In this document: positions 55,378-64,000 of the stretch, piece by piece
How the letters are laid out: the number at the start of each line of letters is the position of its first letter
Numbering within the stretch: the first letter of the stretch is position 1
Assembly (NCBI GenBank): GCA_034506395.1
Contig: JAPDPQ010000014.1
Span: 1 to 64,000 of the forward strand
From: a candidate division KSB1 bacterium
GTDB lineage: Bacteria; Zhuqueibacterota; Zhuqueibacteria; Thermofontimicrobiales; Thermofontimicrobiaceae
Length of the DNA: 64,000 nucleotides
Direction: 5' to 3'
Notes under the pieces: generated by a model
What the model was told of the DNA's origin: nothing
What the model saw: the letters and a program-made list of their open reading frames with translations, nothing else
The model's database searches: none
Program-made: the position numbers and the translations under genes

Positions 55378-56451
55378 ATGTTCGAAAAATTAAAGAGAAT
55401 CAAAGAGCGATATAACGAGCTGAACGAAATATTGAGCGACCCAAACATTTTTAAAGATCAGAACAAATTTCGGAAATTATCGAAAGAGCGAAGTGAGTTA
55501 GAAGAGATCGTGAGAAAATATGATGAATATGAGAAGATCGTTAACCAAATTTCCGAAGCTGAGTCGATTATCGAAAAGGAATCAGATCATGAACTGGTGG
55601 AACTGGCTGAGTTAGAGTTAAAGGAACTGCGCGAACAAAGGGAGAAGGTCGAACAAGAGCTGAAAGTGCTATTGATCCCTAAAGATCCAGAAGATGAAAA
55701 AAATGCTATTGTCGAAATTCGGGCTGGCACAGGTGGTGACGAGGCATGTCTATTTGCAGGGGATTTGTACCGAATGTACATGAAATATGCGGAGCGCCAG
55801 GGTTGGCAGACCGAAGTGCTTTCCTCTCACCCACAGGAGATCGGTGGGTTTAAAGAGATCTCGTTTTCGGTGAGCGGACCGCAAGCTTATGGCAAGTTGA
55901 AATTCGAAGGCGGCGTACATCGTGTTCAGCGCGTGCCCATTACTGAGGCGAGCGGCCGAATCCACACTTCGGCTGCATCAGTGGCGGTGCTTCCCGAGGC
56001 TGAGGAGGTAGACATTACCATTGACCCAAATGATCTTCGAATCGATGTATTTCGTTCGTCAGGGCCAGGGGGACAAAGCGTCAACACCACCGATTCTGCG
56101 GTTCGGATTACCCACATCCCGACTGGAATGGTGGTCACTTGTCAAGATGAAAAGTCGCAACACAAAAATAAAGCCAAGGCGCTAAAAGTGTTACGAGCCC
56201 GGCTTTATGAACAAAAGAAGCAAGAGGAGGAGGCGAAGCTGGCAGCCTCACGCCGTTCCATGGTGAGCACGGGTGATCGGAGTGCAAAAATTCGCACGTT
56301 CAACTTCCCCCAGAATCGCGTCACCGATCATCGTATCAATTTAACTTTGTATAAGTTGGACAAAATTCTCGAAGGCGAACTTGATGAAATCATTGAGCAG
56401 CTTCAAATCGCCGATCGCGCCGAAAAGCTAAATCAATCAGATTTCGATTAA
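55378..56451 (+). CDS. prfA: Peptide chain release factor 1
   Basis: RF1 reads UAA and UAG stop codons. From ATG 55378 (GAGGGG upstream) the protein has 357 residues. The codon-recognition PxT motif is PIT at 187-189 ([14 protein letters not shown]), which fits RF1, not RF2 (SPF). The catalytic GGQ lies at 231-233 in [16 protein letters not shown]. The gene is directly followed by prmC, whose product methylates the GGQ glutamine. RF1 does not read UGA, so it would not compete with the proposed Sec insertion in hdrA. Confidence 0.97.
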   Translation: MFEKLKRIKERYNELNEILSDPNIFKDQNKFRKLSKERSELEEIVRKYDEYEKIVNQISEAESIIEKESDHELVELAELELKELREQREKVEQELKVLLIPKDPEDEKNAIVEIRAGTGGDEACLFAGDLYRMYMKYAERQGWQTEVLSSHPQEIGGFKEISFSVSGPQAYGKLKFEGGVHRVQRVPITEASGRIHTSAASVAVLPEAEEVDITIDPNDLRIDVFRSSGPGGQSVNTTDSAVRITHIPTGMVVTCQDEKSQHKNKAKALKVLRARLYEQKKQEEEAKLAASRRSMVSTGDRSAKIRTFNFPQNRVTDHRINLTLYKLDKILEGELDEIIEQLQIADRAEKLNQSDFD

Positions 56452-56466
56452 TGTAAGAGCAAAAAA

Positions 56467-57336
56467 GTGCCTTACCGCGTGCTCGAAATTTTAAAACTAA
56501 GCGCTGATTATCTGGGAAAAAAAGAAATCGATAATGCCAGATTAAATGCTGAGCTATTGTTGGGCCATCTCCTAAAGCTTAATCGGGTCCAACTTTATTT
56601 GAATTTCGAGCGACCTCTAACGCCAGATGAACTCGAGCAATATCGGCAATTGCTCCGGCGTCGTGCGGCTCATGAACCCATTCAATATATTTTAGGGGAG
56701 ACCGAATTTTTTTCTTTAAAATTTAAGCTTAATCAGTACACTTTAATTCCCAGGCCCGAAACGGAATTACTAGTGGAAAGAGTTATCGAGCTATGTCAGG
56801 ACCGATACGGCGCTGATAAAACAATTTCGATCTTCGACATTGGCACTGGGTGTGGGAACATCGCGATTGCTTTGGCGAAACATTTGCCGAATTCTCGATT
56901 GATAGCGGTTGACATTCAGCCTGAGGCAATAAAAATCGCTGGACAAAATGCACTGGCTCATGAGGTATCGGACAGGATCAGATTTGTTCAGCTCGATATT
57001 TTTTCAGATGCTTGGCCGGTAACAGAGCTGTTCGATGTCATCGTCTCAAACCCGCCTTATGTCTCGCGACATGAATTTGATCAACTTCCTAAGGAAGTCA
57101 AGGATTTTGAGCCGTACATTGCACTGGATGGTGGAACGGACGGATTGGATTTTTATCGGAGAATTGCCCAAATCGCGCTGTCGCTACTTTCACCTGTTGG
57201 ATTTATAGCAATAGAAATCGGTGCCCTGCAATTCGAAGCGGTACGCGAATTGTTCGATAGCACTCATATCTTTCGATCGGTGGAATTGGTTCGTGATCTT
57301 AATGGTCTGCCAAGGATTGTTATGGCAAAAAAATAA
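56467..57336 (+). CDS. prmC: Release factor glutamine methyltransferase
   Basis: PrmC (HemK) transfers a methyl group from SAM to the Gln of the GGQ motif in RF1 and RF2. The 289-residue protein starts at GTG 56467. It has the N-terminal helical domain (RLNAELLLGHLLKLNRVQLY, RRAAHEPIQYILGETEFF), the PRPETELLVERV substrate motif, the SAM site FDIGTGCGNIAIALA and the catalytic NPPY (VSNPPYVSRHE). All are intact. It follows prfA by 15 bp. Confidence 0.96.
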   Translation: MPYRVLEILKLSADYLGKKEIDNARLNAELLLGHLLKLNRVQLYLNFERPLTPDELEQYRQLLRRRAAHEPIQYILGETEFFSLKFKLNQYTLIPRPETELLVERVIELCQDRYGADKTISIFDIGTGCGNIAIALAKHLPNSRLIAVDIQPEAIKIAGQNALAHEVSDRIRFVQLDIFSDAWPVTELFDVIVSNPPYVSRHEFDQLPKEVKDFEPYIALDGGTDGLDFYRRIAQIALSLLSPVGFIAIEIGALQFEAVRELFDSTHIFRSVELVRDLNGLPRIVMAKK

Positions 57337-57364
57337 AATCAAGGCTTGAACTGAGGAGGTAACT

Positions 57365-58738
57365 GTGATCAATCCAAATATCTTCCGAGAATACGACATT
57401 CGAGGGATTGCTGAAACTGAACTAACGGATGAGGTGATAGAACTTATCGGTCGTGCGTTCGGCACGTTTATGGGGCGCAAAGGACGAAAAATATTCATGG
57501 TCGGTAGAGATGTTCGTCTCTCTTCAGAACGCATCAAAAACGCGTTGATTCGAGGCATTACCGCAACAGGCGGCAATGTGATCGATATCGGAGAAGTGCC
57601 CACACCAGTGCTATATTTTTCGATCGTTCATGCCAAAGCTGACGGCGGGGTAATGGTGACAGGAAGTCACAATCCGATTGAATTTAATGGTCTCAAAATG
57701 TCCGATGGCATCGCTTCGATTTATGGTCAAGATATTCAAAAGTTGAGAGTGATCATCGAACAGCATGACTTCCTGACTGGCTCCGGTCAGGTAGAACAGA
57801 GAGATTTTTTGCCGGATTATATTGCGACGATCAAATCCAAAATAAAAATAGGTCGCAAGTTAAAAGTGGTAATTGATGCGGGGAATGGAACTGCTGGACC
57901 TGTGGCACCCCAAATCTGGCGGGATCTCGGTTGTGAAGCGATTTGTCTTTATTGTGAACCCGATGGTCGTTTCCCCAACCATCTACCCGATCCAACGGTA
58001 CCCAAATATGTCAAAACATTACAACAACAAGTTATCACCGAGGGCGCGGATCTTGGAATCGGTTATGACGGGGACGCGGACCGCATCGGAGCCATCGATG
58101 AGAAAGGCAGAATGATTTTTGCCGACCGATTGATCGCATTGTTTAGCCGTGATGTACTCCGTCGAAACCCCGGAGCGAAGATTGTTTTCGATGTAAAATG
58201 CTCCCAAGCGCTTCCTGAATATATCAGTCGCTATGGCGGCCAACCTTTGATGTGGAAAACCGGTCATGCCCTGCTCAAGGCCAAGATGAAAGCAGAACAT
58301 GCCCCGTTCGCCGGAGAGATGTCCGGCCATCTCTTTTTTGCGGACGATTATTTCGGCTTTGATGATGCAATTTATGCCTCCGGAAGATTGCTCCAGATAC
58401 TCAGCCATTCCAAACAAAAGTTGTCTGAAATGATTGACGAAATCCCCTATTTTGTTAGTACCCCAGAAATCAGGGTGGAATGCTCGGACGATGCCAAATT
58501 CGATGTCGTTGCCGACCTCGCTCGCAGTTTTAAAAGCCAATATGAGACGATTGATATCGATGGTGCAAGAGTGCTATTTGGTGATGGCTGGGGGTTGGTA
58601 AGAGCATCAAATACTCAACCAGTGCTAGTGCTCCGATTTGAGGCTAAGGACGAGCACCGGCTGTCTCAAATCAAACAAATTTTCAAGCAAAAGTTGAGAG
58701 AGTACCCATCAGTGAAATTTGAGGATAGCGAATTTTAG
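57365..58738 (+). CDS. Phosphomannomutase/phosphoglucomutase
   Basis: This 457-residue alpha-D-phosphohexomutase interconverts hexose 1- and 6-phosphates for polysaccharide or lipopolysaccharide precursors. It starts at GTG 57365 with AGGAGG upstream. Domain 1 begins FREYDIRGIA and holds the phospho-Ser loop VTGSHNPIEFNG; the metal loop is GYDGDADRIGAID; the sugar-binding loop is GEMSGHLFF; the phosphate loop near the C-terminus is RASNTQPVLVLRFEA. These are closest to the AlgC/ManB dual-specificity group. A 46-residue gene follows by 21 bp. Confidence 0.94.
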   Translation: MINPNIFREYDIRGIAETELTDEVIELIGRAFGTFMGRKGRKIFMVGRDVRLSSERIKNALIRGITATGGNVIDIGEVPTPVLYFSIVHAKADGGVMVTGSHNPIEFNGLKMSDGIASIYGQDIQKLRVIIEQHDFLTGSGQVEQRDFLPDYIATIKSKIKIGRKLKVVIDAGNGTAGPVAPQIWRDLGCEAICLYCEPDGRFPNHLPDPTVPKYVKTLQQQVITEGADLGIGYDGDADRIGAIDEKGRMIFADRLIALFSRDVLRRNPGAKIVFDVKCSQALPEYISRYGGQPLMWKTGHALLKAKMKAEHAPFAGEMSGHLFFADDYFGFDDAIYASGRLLQILSHSKQKLSEMIDEIPYFVSTPEIRVECSDDAKFDVVADLARSFKSQYETIDIDGARVLFGDGWGLVRASNTQPVLVLRFEAKDEHRLSQIKQIFKQKLREYPSVKFEDSEF

Positions 58739-58759
58739 GGTTGAGGAGGTGAAATAGAC

Positions 58760-58900
58760 ATGAGAAAAAGAATTGCAAAAAAAATCCTGAAGAACCAAGG
58801 ACTATTAAGTTACACTGAGCAACAAATCAAAAAGGCGCAAAAAACAATGGCAAAATTTAATCAGCAGAAAGAAGAAAAATCAAGCCAGCCAGTTAATTGA
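58760..58900 (+). CDS. 46-residue basic protein of unknown function
   Basis: ATG 58760 is preceded at nine bases by a very strong ribosome site (GAGGAGG at 58743-58749) just behind the phosphohexomutase stop. The product (MRKRIAKKILKN..., then SYTEQQIKKAQKTMAKF) is Lys/Gln-rich, probably helical, and has no Cys or membrane segment. I do not recognise it. The ribosome site, the tight position and a terminator 50 bases downstream argue that it is a real gene. A nucleic-acid- or ribosome-binding role would suit its charge but is only a guess. Confidence 0.65.
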   Translation: MRKRIAKKILKNQGLLSYTEQQIKKAQKTMAKFNQQKEEKSSQPVN

Positions 58901-58952
58901 TATTTATCATCATTCTTTTCTTCTAGTACTGTGAGCAAGTTAACCAAATAGT

Positions 58953-59022
58953 GACCACGGAACAAAATCGTCAAGAAAGCCAAATAAGCTCAATTGATGT
59001 TTTTATTCCGTGGTCTTTTTTT
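58953..59022 (+). terminator. Terminator after the phosphohexomutase unit
   Basis: GACCACGGAA (58953-58962) pairs perfectly with TTCCGTGGTC (59006-59015), followed by TTTTTTT; the loop is long (43 bases). The rest of the gap to 59409 has nothing I recognise. Confidence 0.82.
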
Positions 59023-59409
59023 GAGTGAACAAAATGAAAATCGCCGAATCGATCAACAAAGCTCGACTAAATTTGCTCAACTTCGAAATAGCACTCACCG
59101 CTTGATTTCAATTAGCCTGAGCCAAAAAAGATCTTGTCATCGAGGATCAACAATATGAAATTATAAAAAAGTAAGATGGCTAAATTGCATTTCAATCCAC
59201 TAAGCTTAGAGAGAAAACTGAAGGGCGCGGTTGGAGAAACAATTCAAAAATAAAAAATGGTCTGAAACAATGGTAGATTTAGAGCTCTGATTTTGTAGGC
59301 ATTATATAGAAAGTATCTTAGTACAAACAAGCCGTCTTTATTTTCTGATTCACATGATATAACAATCCTAACAATCTTTTGGATTGATTCATGATCTTAT
59401 CAGAATTGA

Positions 59410-60009
59410 CTACGATCGCTTTGTTGTAATCAGCAAATGTTGGTCTTCGAAAGTTTCGATATCGATTTTTCCAATTTCGATTTTGCCGATTTCATCACTC
59501 ACAAAACTGATATCGCTAGATTCGAGTTTTAATTCAACATTGCTAAAAAGCTTTTCGTCCTTTGCATACAGAAAAAGCGTGGTTTCGTTCGTTTTAGTGG
59601 ATTGAATTGCCCTGACATATATTTCTTTTTCGCCGAGCGGGATGCAATCGAGATCCTCTATATCGACAGTTGCATCCATTTTTGTGAGTAGCACAATTTC
59701 CGCCTGATATTTCAATATCTCCTGATTTTCATCTGCACTATTGGGTTGAAGCAAAATTCCTGCTATAATGACCTTATCTTTTTCGAGATCATGAACCAAT
59801 TTGAAAGCAACATTTGATATGGGTTTTTTCTTTTCGTGATTTAGAATTGCATAATATTGTGCTAATTCGGAAACCAGCGCGCAGCATTTGGGGCAAATTT
59901 CGAGGTGGTTTGCTATTTTTTCTCGATCAGTTCCAGTCAGGAATTGGTTCGAAACATAGGCCTCGAGAAGTTGAACGTCAGGACAACCTTTTTCATTTGT
60001 AATTTTCAT
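59410..60009 (-). CDS. Zinc-finger anti-sigma-like protein
   Basis: From ATG 60009 (14 codons inside the longest frame) the protein has 199 residues. It starts with an anti-sigma zf-HC2-type motif, His35-x3-Cys39-x2-Cys42 (NHLEICPKC), with Cys9 as a possible fourth ligand. There is no obvious membrane helix, so it would be a soluble anti-sigma factor. The last ~100 residues are beta-rich with an odd repeat, GKIEIGKIDIE. It lies downstream of the unidentified 368-residue gene on the same strand, the usual order for a sigma factor followed by its anti-sigma factor. Confidence 0.72.
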   Translation of the reverse strand: MKITNEKGCPDVQLLEAYVSNQFLTGTDREKIANHLEICPKCCALVSELAQYYAILNHEKKKPISNVAFKLVHDLEKDKVIIAGILLQPNSADENQEILKYQAEIVLLTKMDATVDIEDLDCIPLGEKEIYVRAIQSTKTNETTLFLYAKDEKLFSNVELKLESSDISFVSDEIGKIEIGKIDIETFEDQHLLITTKRS

Positions 60010-60218
60010 GATCGATATAAGTAAACCGAATAAATTAAAAAGTGCGAGCAATATCCGCTAACATGGGATTGCCTTGGGCGTTTCATAATAGTAAAATGAC
60101 AAAATGATGTACAGCCTTAAATTGCAAATCACATACCAGCATGATGTTACTCGCTTTTGAATACCTTGTTTATTTACTACATTTTTATATACAGACAATT
60201 GTTCTAATTTACGTAAAA

Positions 60219-61325
60219 TTAGAGTAGCTCTTTTAATTTTTTTCTTAACGACTTTTTAGTAATTTTAACAAGGTATTCAAATATCGATCGTTCTTTTTCC
60301 CGATATTCCTGCTGAGTTAGATCTGGAAGGTATCTCTTCAGATAACGAAAGTTAGACTCGGTTTCCTTTCCTTGGGTTAGTTCATTAACAAAATCCACAA
60401 TAGCCTTGCAATATATTTCAGCTTTCTCAGGAGTGATTTTTTTCTTTCTGAGATATTGCTGATTGATTTTTTGATGAATGATATTTATGATAGTTTCATT
60501 GACCTGCTCAATTTCTTTCGATTGAAGATCGCTTAATGGAGAATGCTCATCAATGTCGTTTGATAATTTTTCACGGACATGTTGAAAAGTGACTTCTCGA
60601 ATGATCGTCGCGACCACATCGATGGCTAAATATGGCTGATAATCAGGAAAACTTTCTACGATATTTAACATTTTTTTGATCATATTTGCTACCGAATCTC
60701 CAGGGATATATTTTTCGAGAAACTCCTGGTATAGTAGCTTCTCTGGGATAGAGCATTTCAACAAACGCTGTCCCATAGGAGAAATGGAAGTCTGATTTTC
60801 GGGATCGGGATCAGTTTGAAAAGGCGAGTCTTCGGAATTCGACTTAGGAACAAGATAAATAAATTCCCGTCCCATTTCTCGAAAAGAACGAAGATCGGAG
60901 CATGTTCGGATTGCAACTTTGATATTTCGGATGATTTTCGCCCCTTCAGGATCACGCTCTCTGAATATCCGAGATAGTTCTTGTTTGGTTTTTTTAACAA
61001 TGAGTCTTCGGAGCATGCTGGATGCTTCTAATTCGGTAAACGGAGCATTAGACCGGATCTTGGGGATGAAATAGCGTTGTAATTGGATAAATTCCCCCTT
61101 TTCATTTCTCATAAATAAACCGGCAATGCAATCGATCGCGACATCGTGAAGCTCGTTCAATCCTTCTGCTTTTTTGGGACGAATATTCTTCCCGATGACC
61201 TCTAAGTATTTGAGATAACTGACGGCTATTTTTTGAGAAATGTCGATGAATTCTGTGAGCTCACTGGCAGAATAATTGCAATCACAGATCTTACGAACTA
61301 ATTGAGCTAGTTTTCCAGATTCCAT
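60219..61325 (-). CDS. Unidentified 368-residue protein, possible sigma-like regulator
   Basis: I do not recognise a family. The protein is soluble, highly charged and mostly helical. Segments such as LHDVAIDCIAGLF, LQRYFIPKI and LRRLIVKKTKQELSRIFRER loosely recall helices of sigma-70 region 2, and the C-terminus (SIFEYLVKITKKSLRKKLKELL) is basic. The downstream gene encodes a zf-HC2-type anti-sigma-like protein, 209 bp away, which is the main reason to suspect a sigma or other regulator. No clear HTH is visible by eye. It could equally be an unrelated cytoplasmic protein. Confidence 0.55.
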   Translation of the reverse strand: MESGKLAQLVRKICDCNYSASELTEFIDISQKIAVSYLKYLEVIGKNIRPKKAEGLNELHDVAIDCIAGLFMRNEKGEFIQLQRYFIPKIRSNAPFTELEASSMLRRLIVKKTKQELSRIFRERDPEGAKIIRNIKVAIRTCSDLRSFREMGREFIYLVPKSNSEDSPFQTDPDPENQTSISPMGQRLLKCSIPEKLLYQEFLEKYIPGDSVANMIKKMLNIVESFPDYQPYLAIDVVATIIREVTFQHVREKLSNDIDEHSPLSDLQSKEIEQVNETIINIIHQKINQQYLRKKKITPEKAEIYCKAIVDFVNELTQGKETESNFRYLKRYLPDLTQQEYREKERSIFEYLVKITKKSLRKKLKELL

Positions 61326-61540
61326 GCAATCAATAGACTTTTGGTGTTCATATTAAAAAATATGGTCATTGTCCATTGACTGCAAAGATTATACCGCATA
61401 ATATTAAGAAGTTATAACTATTTAAAAATTTATAGGTATTATTAATAATAGATTTACATTGCAATCAAATAGAAGTAGATTGTCCTGCATGTCTATCCTT
61501 GAAACAAATGTTTCACTGTAACACAATCGCAATATATCAT

Positions 61541-61575
61541 AAATAAAAATGGCTGAATGGATCTGCATTCAGCCC
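61541..61575 (-). terminator. Terminator of the ntrC-like gene
   Basis: On the minus strand GGCTGAAT (61574-61567) pairs with ATTCAGCC (61558-61551) and runs into ATTTTTATTT. Confidence 0.8.
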
Positions 61576-61605
61576 TTCTAAGGTATTCAGGTTTCATCAA
61601 TATGA

Positions 61606-62991
61606 CTATTTTACAATTGGCAAGCCATATTTTTTTGCCTTTCGATATATCGTTGCCCGACCAATCCCCAGTTTTTTGGCAGTTTTCGAAATGTTCCCTT
61701 CATTTTCCAATAATGCTTGTCGCAGCGCTTCTTCTTCTAGTTTTTCAATCCAACTGGATAAGGTATTGTCAGATTCGTATAATTTTTTCTCGCCTAAAGA
61801 TCGAACGGCGGCGGGCAAATCCTTCGGCGTAATCTCATTGTCTGAGGCTAACACCACAGCGCGCTCAATTGCATTCTCCAGCTCGCGAACATTGCCAGGC
61901 CAATTATAGGCCATAAGCAACTCTAGCGCATCTGGCGAAATCCCCTCAATTTGCTTATTTTCTTGTTCATTATATTTTTTGAGGAAATGGGCAGCAAGAA
62001 GCGGAATATCCTCCTTTCGCTCGCGCAATGGGGGCAATTTGATTGGAAAGACGGAAATTCGATAATATAGATCCTCTCGAAATTCTCCTTTTTTCATAGC
62101 TTCTTCTAAGTCTTTATTAGTTGCTGAAATAACGCGGACATCTACCTTGATGAGCTCGGTGCCGCCAACCCGTTCAAATTCTCGCTCTTGCAAAACACGC
62201 AGGACCTTTGCTTGAGTCGTTGGCGACATCAGTCCAACTTCATCCAAAAAAATCGTGCCCGTATTCGCTTGTTCAAATTTTCCGATTCTTCTTCCTACTG
62301 CTCCCGTAAAAGAACCTTTTTCATGACCAAATAGCTCGCTTTCGAGTAATGATTCTGGTAATGCAGTACAATTCACTGCGACGAATGGTTTATTCGCGCG
62401 TGTCTTGCTATGATAGTGGATGGCTCGGGCAATCAATTCCTTTCCAGTCCCACTCTCCCCCTGAATTAGCACAGTCACATTGCTATCAACAACCTTTTCA
62501 ACGGCCTTGAAAACCTCCTGCATTACGCCGCTTTGACCAATAATATTTTTAAAAGTATATTTCTGTTTCAGTTCACTCTTCAGCTCGTCGACCTCACGTT
62601 TTAGTGAGCTGGTCATTAGCGCATTTTTGACTGTGATGAGCAATCGATCACGATCGATCGGCTTGGTAATAAAATCGTAAGCCCCTAATTTCATCGAACG
62701 GACGGCGCGCTCGATCGTCCCGTGGCCTGACATCATGACTACTGGAATTCGAGGATCAAATTCCTTAACCCGCTTTAATGTCTCGATCCCGTCGATCCCT
62801 GGCATCTGAATATCCATGAGGATCAGATCTGGCAATTGTTCTCTAATATATTTTAAACATGCTTCGCCATTTATCACCGTGGTAACTTCGTATTGTTTTT
62901 CCAGTGATAGGATGCTTTTTACCAGCGTGCTGATGCTTTTATCATCATCCACGGCTAAGATGTTATATATTCTTCCTGTCGTCTCTGTCAC
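61606..62991 (-). CDS. NtrC-family sigma-54-dependent response regulator
   Basis: The 461-residue protein starts at GTG 62991 with AGGAG six bases upstream. Residues 1-125 are a receiver domain with phospho-Asp60 ([10 protein letters not shown]) and Lys110 (FITKPID). The AAA+ sigma-54 activator domain follows, with P-loop GESGTGKE (178-185), GSFTGA (226-231, the sigma-54 contact loop) and FLDEVG. The C-terminus is a Fis-type HTH ([20 protein letters not shown]). It should activate sigma-54 promoters after phosphorylation by a kinase not found here. No kinase gene adjoins it; the nearest sensor-like gene (19389-20147) lacks a kinase domain. Confidence 0.96.
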   Translation of the reverse strand: MTETTGRIYNILAVDDDKSISTLVKSILSLEKQYEVTTVINGEACLKYIREQLPDLILMDIQMPGIDGIETLKRVKEFDPRIPVVMMSGHGTIERAVRSMKLGAYDFITKPIDRDRLLITVKNALMTSSLKREVDELKSELKQKYTFKNIIGQSGVMQEVFKAVEKVVDSNVTVLIQGESGTGKELIARAIHYHSKTRANKPFVAVNCTALPESLLESELFGHEKGSFTGAVGRRIGKFEQANTGTIFLDEVGLMSPTTQAKVLRVLQEREFERVGGTELIKVDVRVISATNKDLEEAMKKGEFREDLYYRISVFPIKLPPLRERKEDIPLLAAHFLKKYNEQENKQIEGISPDALELLMAYNWPGNVRELENAIERAVVLASDNEITPKDLPAAVRSLGEKKLYESDNTLSSWIEKLEEEALRQALLENEGNISKTAKKLGIGRATIYRKAKKYGLPIVK

Positions 62992-63487
62992 CTTTCGCTC
63001 CTATTCAAATCCTACAATTCATTCTGGACATATAATAACAAAAATAATTCAATTTTTCAAGCTTTTTTTTCATATTAAAAATTCATATTTTCACTAAGGC
63101 TTCAGAAAAATGAATTATATCATAAAAAGAAAATAAAATGCTTTTGGGCTGATTGACAAAGATTGCCATTTCAATCGAATAACTCGCGCGTTCTTATTTG
63201 CAAGACTTCGGCAGAAAAGGACTTGTCTATTTAAAAATGCCTCATCCAAAATGAGCTCAAAAGAAATTTAAGACTTTTAGCATACTGGTTGTTGATAATC
63301 GCTCTAAGCTTTCCTATCGATAGAAGCAATATTCGATGTCATCTCAGACATATAATAATTGAACAAATTTGCTATTTGATGGTGGCGCTGATCTGAAAAT
63401 ATGGTTTAAATTATAGTGATTGAAGGCTAAACGCGTTTCCACTTGCTTTAGAAAATCTGCTAAGTGTCATTGTATCGCTTTGAGTTA
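62992..63487. other. Intergenic region without recognised gene
   Basis: About 500 AT-rich bases lie between the ntrC-like gene and the 3' end of lpxK. I find no ORF with a ribosome site, no RNA gene and no clear terminator for lpxK. Confidence 0.5.
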
Positions 63488-64000
63488 TCAGCTTCTTTCA
63501 AAAAAAGCCAGCGACCTATCTAAAGTCATTTGTGCTTCGGCAGTTAATCGGATCTCAATGGTCAAATAGAAGAATTGCTGATTTGGGTTTAAAATTGGTA
63601 GTAATCGAACAAAATCTTTTTCCGTAGTGAGAATGAGATCGATGTCGAGTTGCTCCGATAGTTGCATGATGGAATCAATATCGGATATGGTAAATTGGTA
63701 ATGATCTTTATAACATTTATGATGAACGATCACTCCACCGAGTGACTGAACTGTCCTTTCGAAGGATAATGGGTTTGCGATGCCAGAAAATAAAAGCACT
63801 CGTTTTTCACGTATCGCACTTGCTTCAAATTGTTGATCGGCTGAACTTTTGACGATCGCAGCCGGCTGATGTATGCTTGTGATAATTGGACTCTGACTAT
63901 GGTTACGAATTTGCTGGATCAACTTTTCTAAATTTTTGGCTTGATCAACTCGGGATAGCCAGATTAGATCGGCGCGGGACAGGCTGCTAATCGGCTCTCG
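63488..64000 (-). CDS. lpxK: Tetraacyldisaccharide 4'-kinase, C-terminal part (cut by window end)
   Basis: LpxK phosphorylates the lipid A disaccharide at position 4' on the inner face of the inner membrane. The frame stays open to the right edge, giving 170 residues: LSRADLIWLSRVDQAK, the conserved LLFSGIANPLSFERTVQSLG, KDHYQFTISDIDSIM and LTTEKDFVRL. These are the typical C-terminal motifs; the N-terminal P-loop lies beyond the window. It shows the organism makes lipid A, hence an outer membrane. Confidence 0.93.
   Translation of the reverse strand, partial: REPISSLSRADLIWLSRVDQAKNLEKLIQQIRNHSQSPIITSIHQPAAIVKSSADQQFEASAIREKRVLLFSGIANPLSFERTVQSLGGVIVHHKCYKDHYQFTISDIDSIMQLSEQLDIDLILTTEKDFVRLLPILNPNQQFFYLTIEIRLTAEAQMTLDRSLAFFERS

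Noticed and set aside
1..64000. CRISPR array, rRNA operon, integrase or transposase
   Set aside because: No regularly spaced repeat array, rRNA sequence or recombinase motif was found; the accessory island has no visible integrase.

Overview
The window looks like a chromosomal segment of an anaerobic, diderm bacterium of the FCB (Fibrobacteres-Chlorobi-Bacteroidetes) superphylum. A KSB1/Calditrichota-like candidate phylum is my best guess; this is inferred from gene content, not from a search. The pointers are TonB-dependent receptors with an N-terminal carboxypeptidase-regulatory-like domain, a PorV-type outer-membrane protein, secreted proteins with type IX-like C-terminal sorting domains, LpxK (lipid A), an HdrABC complex, and many small dispersed repeats.

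Left part (1-10.9 kb): hdrC and hdrB are followed by hdrA-mvhD, whose reading frame crosses one in-frame TGA. The TGA lies in a CSIU motif, exactly where Cys homologues read CSIC, and 20 bases later there is a perfect 7-bp hairpin with a GGTC loop. I read this as a selenocysteine-containing HdrA with a bacterial SECIS, not as a broken gene. A decayed RelE-type toxin-antitoxin pair sits between hdrB and hdrA, and an antitoxin-like gene overlaps hdrC. Downstream lies an accessory island with a SEFIR-STAND-TPR protein, a VapBC-like pair and an AAA/DUF4143 ATPase. It ends at a truncated second copy of the hdrA-mvhD 3' end.

10.9-17.8 kb: a compact histidine operon on the minus strand, hisG-hisC-hisB-hisH-hisF-hisA/I/E-hisD, driven by a near-consensus promoter. 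It contains a HisA-HisI-HisE three-domain fusion, a 42-bp duplication at the hisH/hisF junction and a small inverted-repeat element between hisC and hisB. 17.9-20.1 kb: trkH behind a kinase-less HAMP sensor protein. 20.5-21.5 kb: a dead ABC permease fragment and tRNA-Gly(CCC).

21.8-28.7 kb: a run of six envelope genes on the plus strand (LPP20-like, TPR/SLH-like lipoprotein, FlgT-like, two CsgG-like, FecR-like), which may form a periplasmic/outer-membrane assembly module. 28.9-37.4 kb: a radical-SAM DUF512 protein coupled to der, a secreted metalloprotease-like protein, a site-2 protease and a large NAD-type glutamate dehydrogenase. 38.3-48.8 kb: TonB receptor, T9SS-like secreted protein and PorV in a row, then a second TonB receptor on the opposite strand.

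49.4-58.9 kb: housekeeping genes folC, an MalK/UgpC-type ATPase, rho, rpmE, DUF1385, prfA, prmC, a phosphohexomutase and a 46-residue basic protein. 59.4-64 kb (minus strand): a zinc-finger anti-sigma-like protein, an unrecognised 368-residue protein that may be its partner, an NtrC-family regulator and the C-terminal part of lpxK, cut by the window edge. All statements rest on reading the sequence; no database search was possible.
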